11,823 bases of DNA, taken from an uncultured Nitrososphaera sp. (GTDB lineage Archaea > Thermoproteota > Nitrososphaeria > Nitrososphaerales > Nitrososphaeraceae). This document shows positions 11,094 to 11,823 of the stretch, one piece after another (within the stretch, counting starts at the first letter, position 1; every line of letters begins with the position of its first letter). The notes beneath the pieces were generated by a model. That model ran no database searches, was not told where the DNA came from, and was given only the letters and a program-made list of their open reading frames with translations. The stretch covers positions 1 to 11,823 of the forward strand of contig NZ_CAMLDP010000060.1 in assembly GCF_946478925.1 (NCBI RefSeq), in the 5' to 3' direction. The translations under genes and the position numbers were made by a program.

Positions 11094-11822
11094 ATGATGG
11101 CAGGTAACAGCGACGCGTCCAAGGACATTGGATTTGGCGACACAAAACGGAAAATTATGGAATTATTGCTGGATAAACCTGCGTCAGCCGCCGGTATCGC
11201 AGAAAAGTTAAGGATTCAAAAAAGCGCCGCAAGGGTCCATCTCGAATCACTTCAAGCAGAGCACGTTGTAAAATCGAGTTTCAAGAGCGAACGGTTCGGA
11301 AGGCCGAGAAAAGTGTATGAATTGACAGAATACGGTCGAGAACTCTTTCCAAGAAAATATGATCTAATCCTAAATTACGTCCTGAAGAAAATTGCAGAAA
11401 AAGACGGGGAAGAGCATGTTAGGAAGATAATAGAGTCTGTTGCTGATGTCCTGGCAATGGATGTCAGGGACAGAATAGAGAAAAGCGGCGATTCCAACAA
11501 CCTTAAAGATTCGCTAAAAATACTCAACCTAGTATCCAACGAATTAGGATTCGCGTCTATGCTTGCTGAAGGAACCGGAGATAACACGGATGTGGACAAG
11601 GATAACGCATATTCCATCATAAGCAAAAATTGCATCCTTCACAGGGTCGCGCTGGAAAACCAAGACGCCGTCTGTCATGGACTTCACGACATGATAATCA
11701 AAAGATCTTTGGACGGCAAGTCGCCGAATGTCAATGTTGAGTTAAGGGAATGCATGGCTCTTGGTAATGAATACTGCAGGCATGTCATAACAACAGACAA
11801 GAGAAGCAAAAAGAACTCTTGA
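11094..11822 (+). CDS. Winged-helix regulator with SufR-like cysteine-rich C-terminal domain
   Basis: This 242-residue protein starts with a winged helix (about 16-90): TKRKIMELLLDKPASAAGIA, a recognition helix near 43-56, and the wing RFGRPRKVYELTEYGRELFP, which closely resembles SufR/ArsR-like regulators. A helical linker (92-130) follows, then a ligand domain with Cys180 (KNCILH), Cys194 (AVCHGLH), Cys220 (RECMALG) and Cys228 (NEYCRH). Such C-terminal cysteines bind a Fe-S cluster in bacterial SufR; here that is inference, and zinc or redox sensing is equally possible. ATG 11094 is preferred because a TATA box lies 32 bases upstream; TTG 11076 and ATG 11097 are alternatives. Codon use is clearly more AT-rich than in the other genes, which may reflect transfer or lower expression. 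It is divergent from hcd. Confidence 0.8.
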   Translation: MMAGNSDASKDIGFGDTKRKIMELLLDKPASAAGIAEKLRIQKSAARVHLESLQAEHVVKSSFKSERFGRPRKVYELTEYGRELFPRKYDLILNYVLKKIAEKDGEEHVRKIIESVADVLAMDVRDRIEKSGDSNNLKDSLKILNLVSNELGFASMLAEGTGDNTDVDKDNAYSIISKNCILHRVALENQDAVCHGLHDMIIKRSLDGKSPNVNVELRECMALGNEYCRHVITTDKRSKKNS

Positions 11823-11823
11823 A

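Noticed and set aside
1..11823. tRNA, rRNA, CRISPR, insertion sequence, prophage or defence system
   Set aside because: No T-arm-like sequence in any spacer, no regularly spaced repeats, no transposase, integrase or nuclease motifs were seen on either strand.

Overview
The window looks like chromosomal DNA of an ammonia-oxidising archaeon (Nitrososphaerota/Thaumarchaeota), probably close to the soil genus Nitrososphaera. The strongest pointer is a full-length 4-hydroxybutyryl-CoA dehydratase, the signature enzyme of the 3-hydroxypropionate/4-hydroxybutyrate CO2-fixation cycle in this phylum. It is supported by a short archaeal-type adenylosuccinate synthetase, an archaeal TFE-beta-like transcription factor with a Fe-S cysteine set, a DUF373 membrane protein, and many TATA-like boxes 25-34 bases ahead of start codons with little or no leader. 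That spacing, typical of leaderless archaeal mRNAs, decides several starts here (ATG, GTG and TTG). Most of the DNA is GC-rich; the last ~950 bases look more AT-rich.

Layout. 1-1502: a tiny acidic ORF (+) with its own promoter and oligo-T tract, a DUF5519 'luciferase-like' protein (-), then an overlapping minus-strand pair encoding a seven-segment membrane protein and a winged-helix regulator. 1538-2433: three small Cys4 zinc-ribbon proteins: a 55-aa soluble one (-), a 107-aa one with two membrane segments (+), and an 86-aa one (+) whose C-terminal half resembles the Fe(II)-trafficking protein YggX. 2430-5817: an unknown helical protein (-), purA (+), an unknown small charged protein (-), an unknown 233-aa protein (+) and pyrF (+), the last two overlapping. 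5786-8785: five minus-strand genes; in transcription order TFE-beta-like factor, rlmE (4-base overlap), DUF373 protein, a 56-aa acidic-tailed protein and an Ap4A-type Nudix hydrolase. 8875-10833: a VOC/glyoxalase-fold protein and 4-hydroxybutyryl-CoA dehydratase (hcd), both minus. 11094-11822: a winged-helix regulator with a SufR-like C-terminal cysteine set, divergent from hcd across a 260-base spacer.

Genes with clear functions are housekeeping: purine (purA) and pyrimidine (pyrF) synthesis, dinucleotide clean-up (Nudix), rRNA methylation (rlmE), transcription initiation (TFE-beta) and carbon fixation (hcd). No tRNA, rRNA, CRISPR array, insertion sequence or phage gene was seen. The points most worth following are small: the zinc-ribbon/YggX-like fusion, the acidic mini-ORF, the membrane protein/regulator pair, and the cysteine-rich regulator with direct repeats and twin TATA boxes in its upstream region. 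No gap between called genes exceeds 300 bases.
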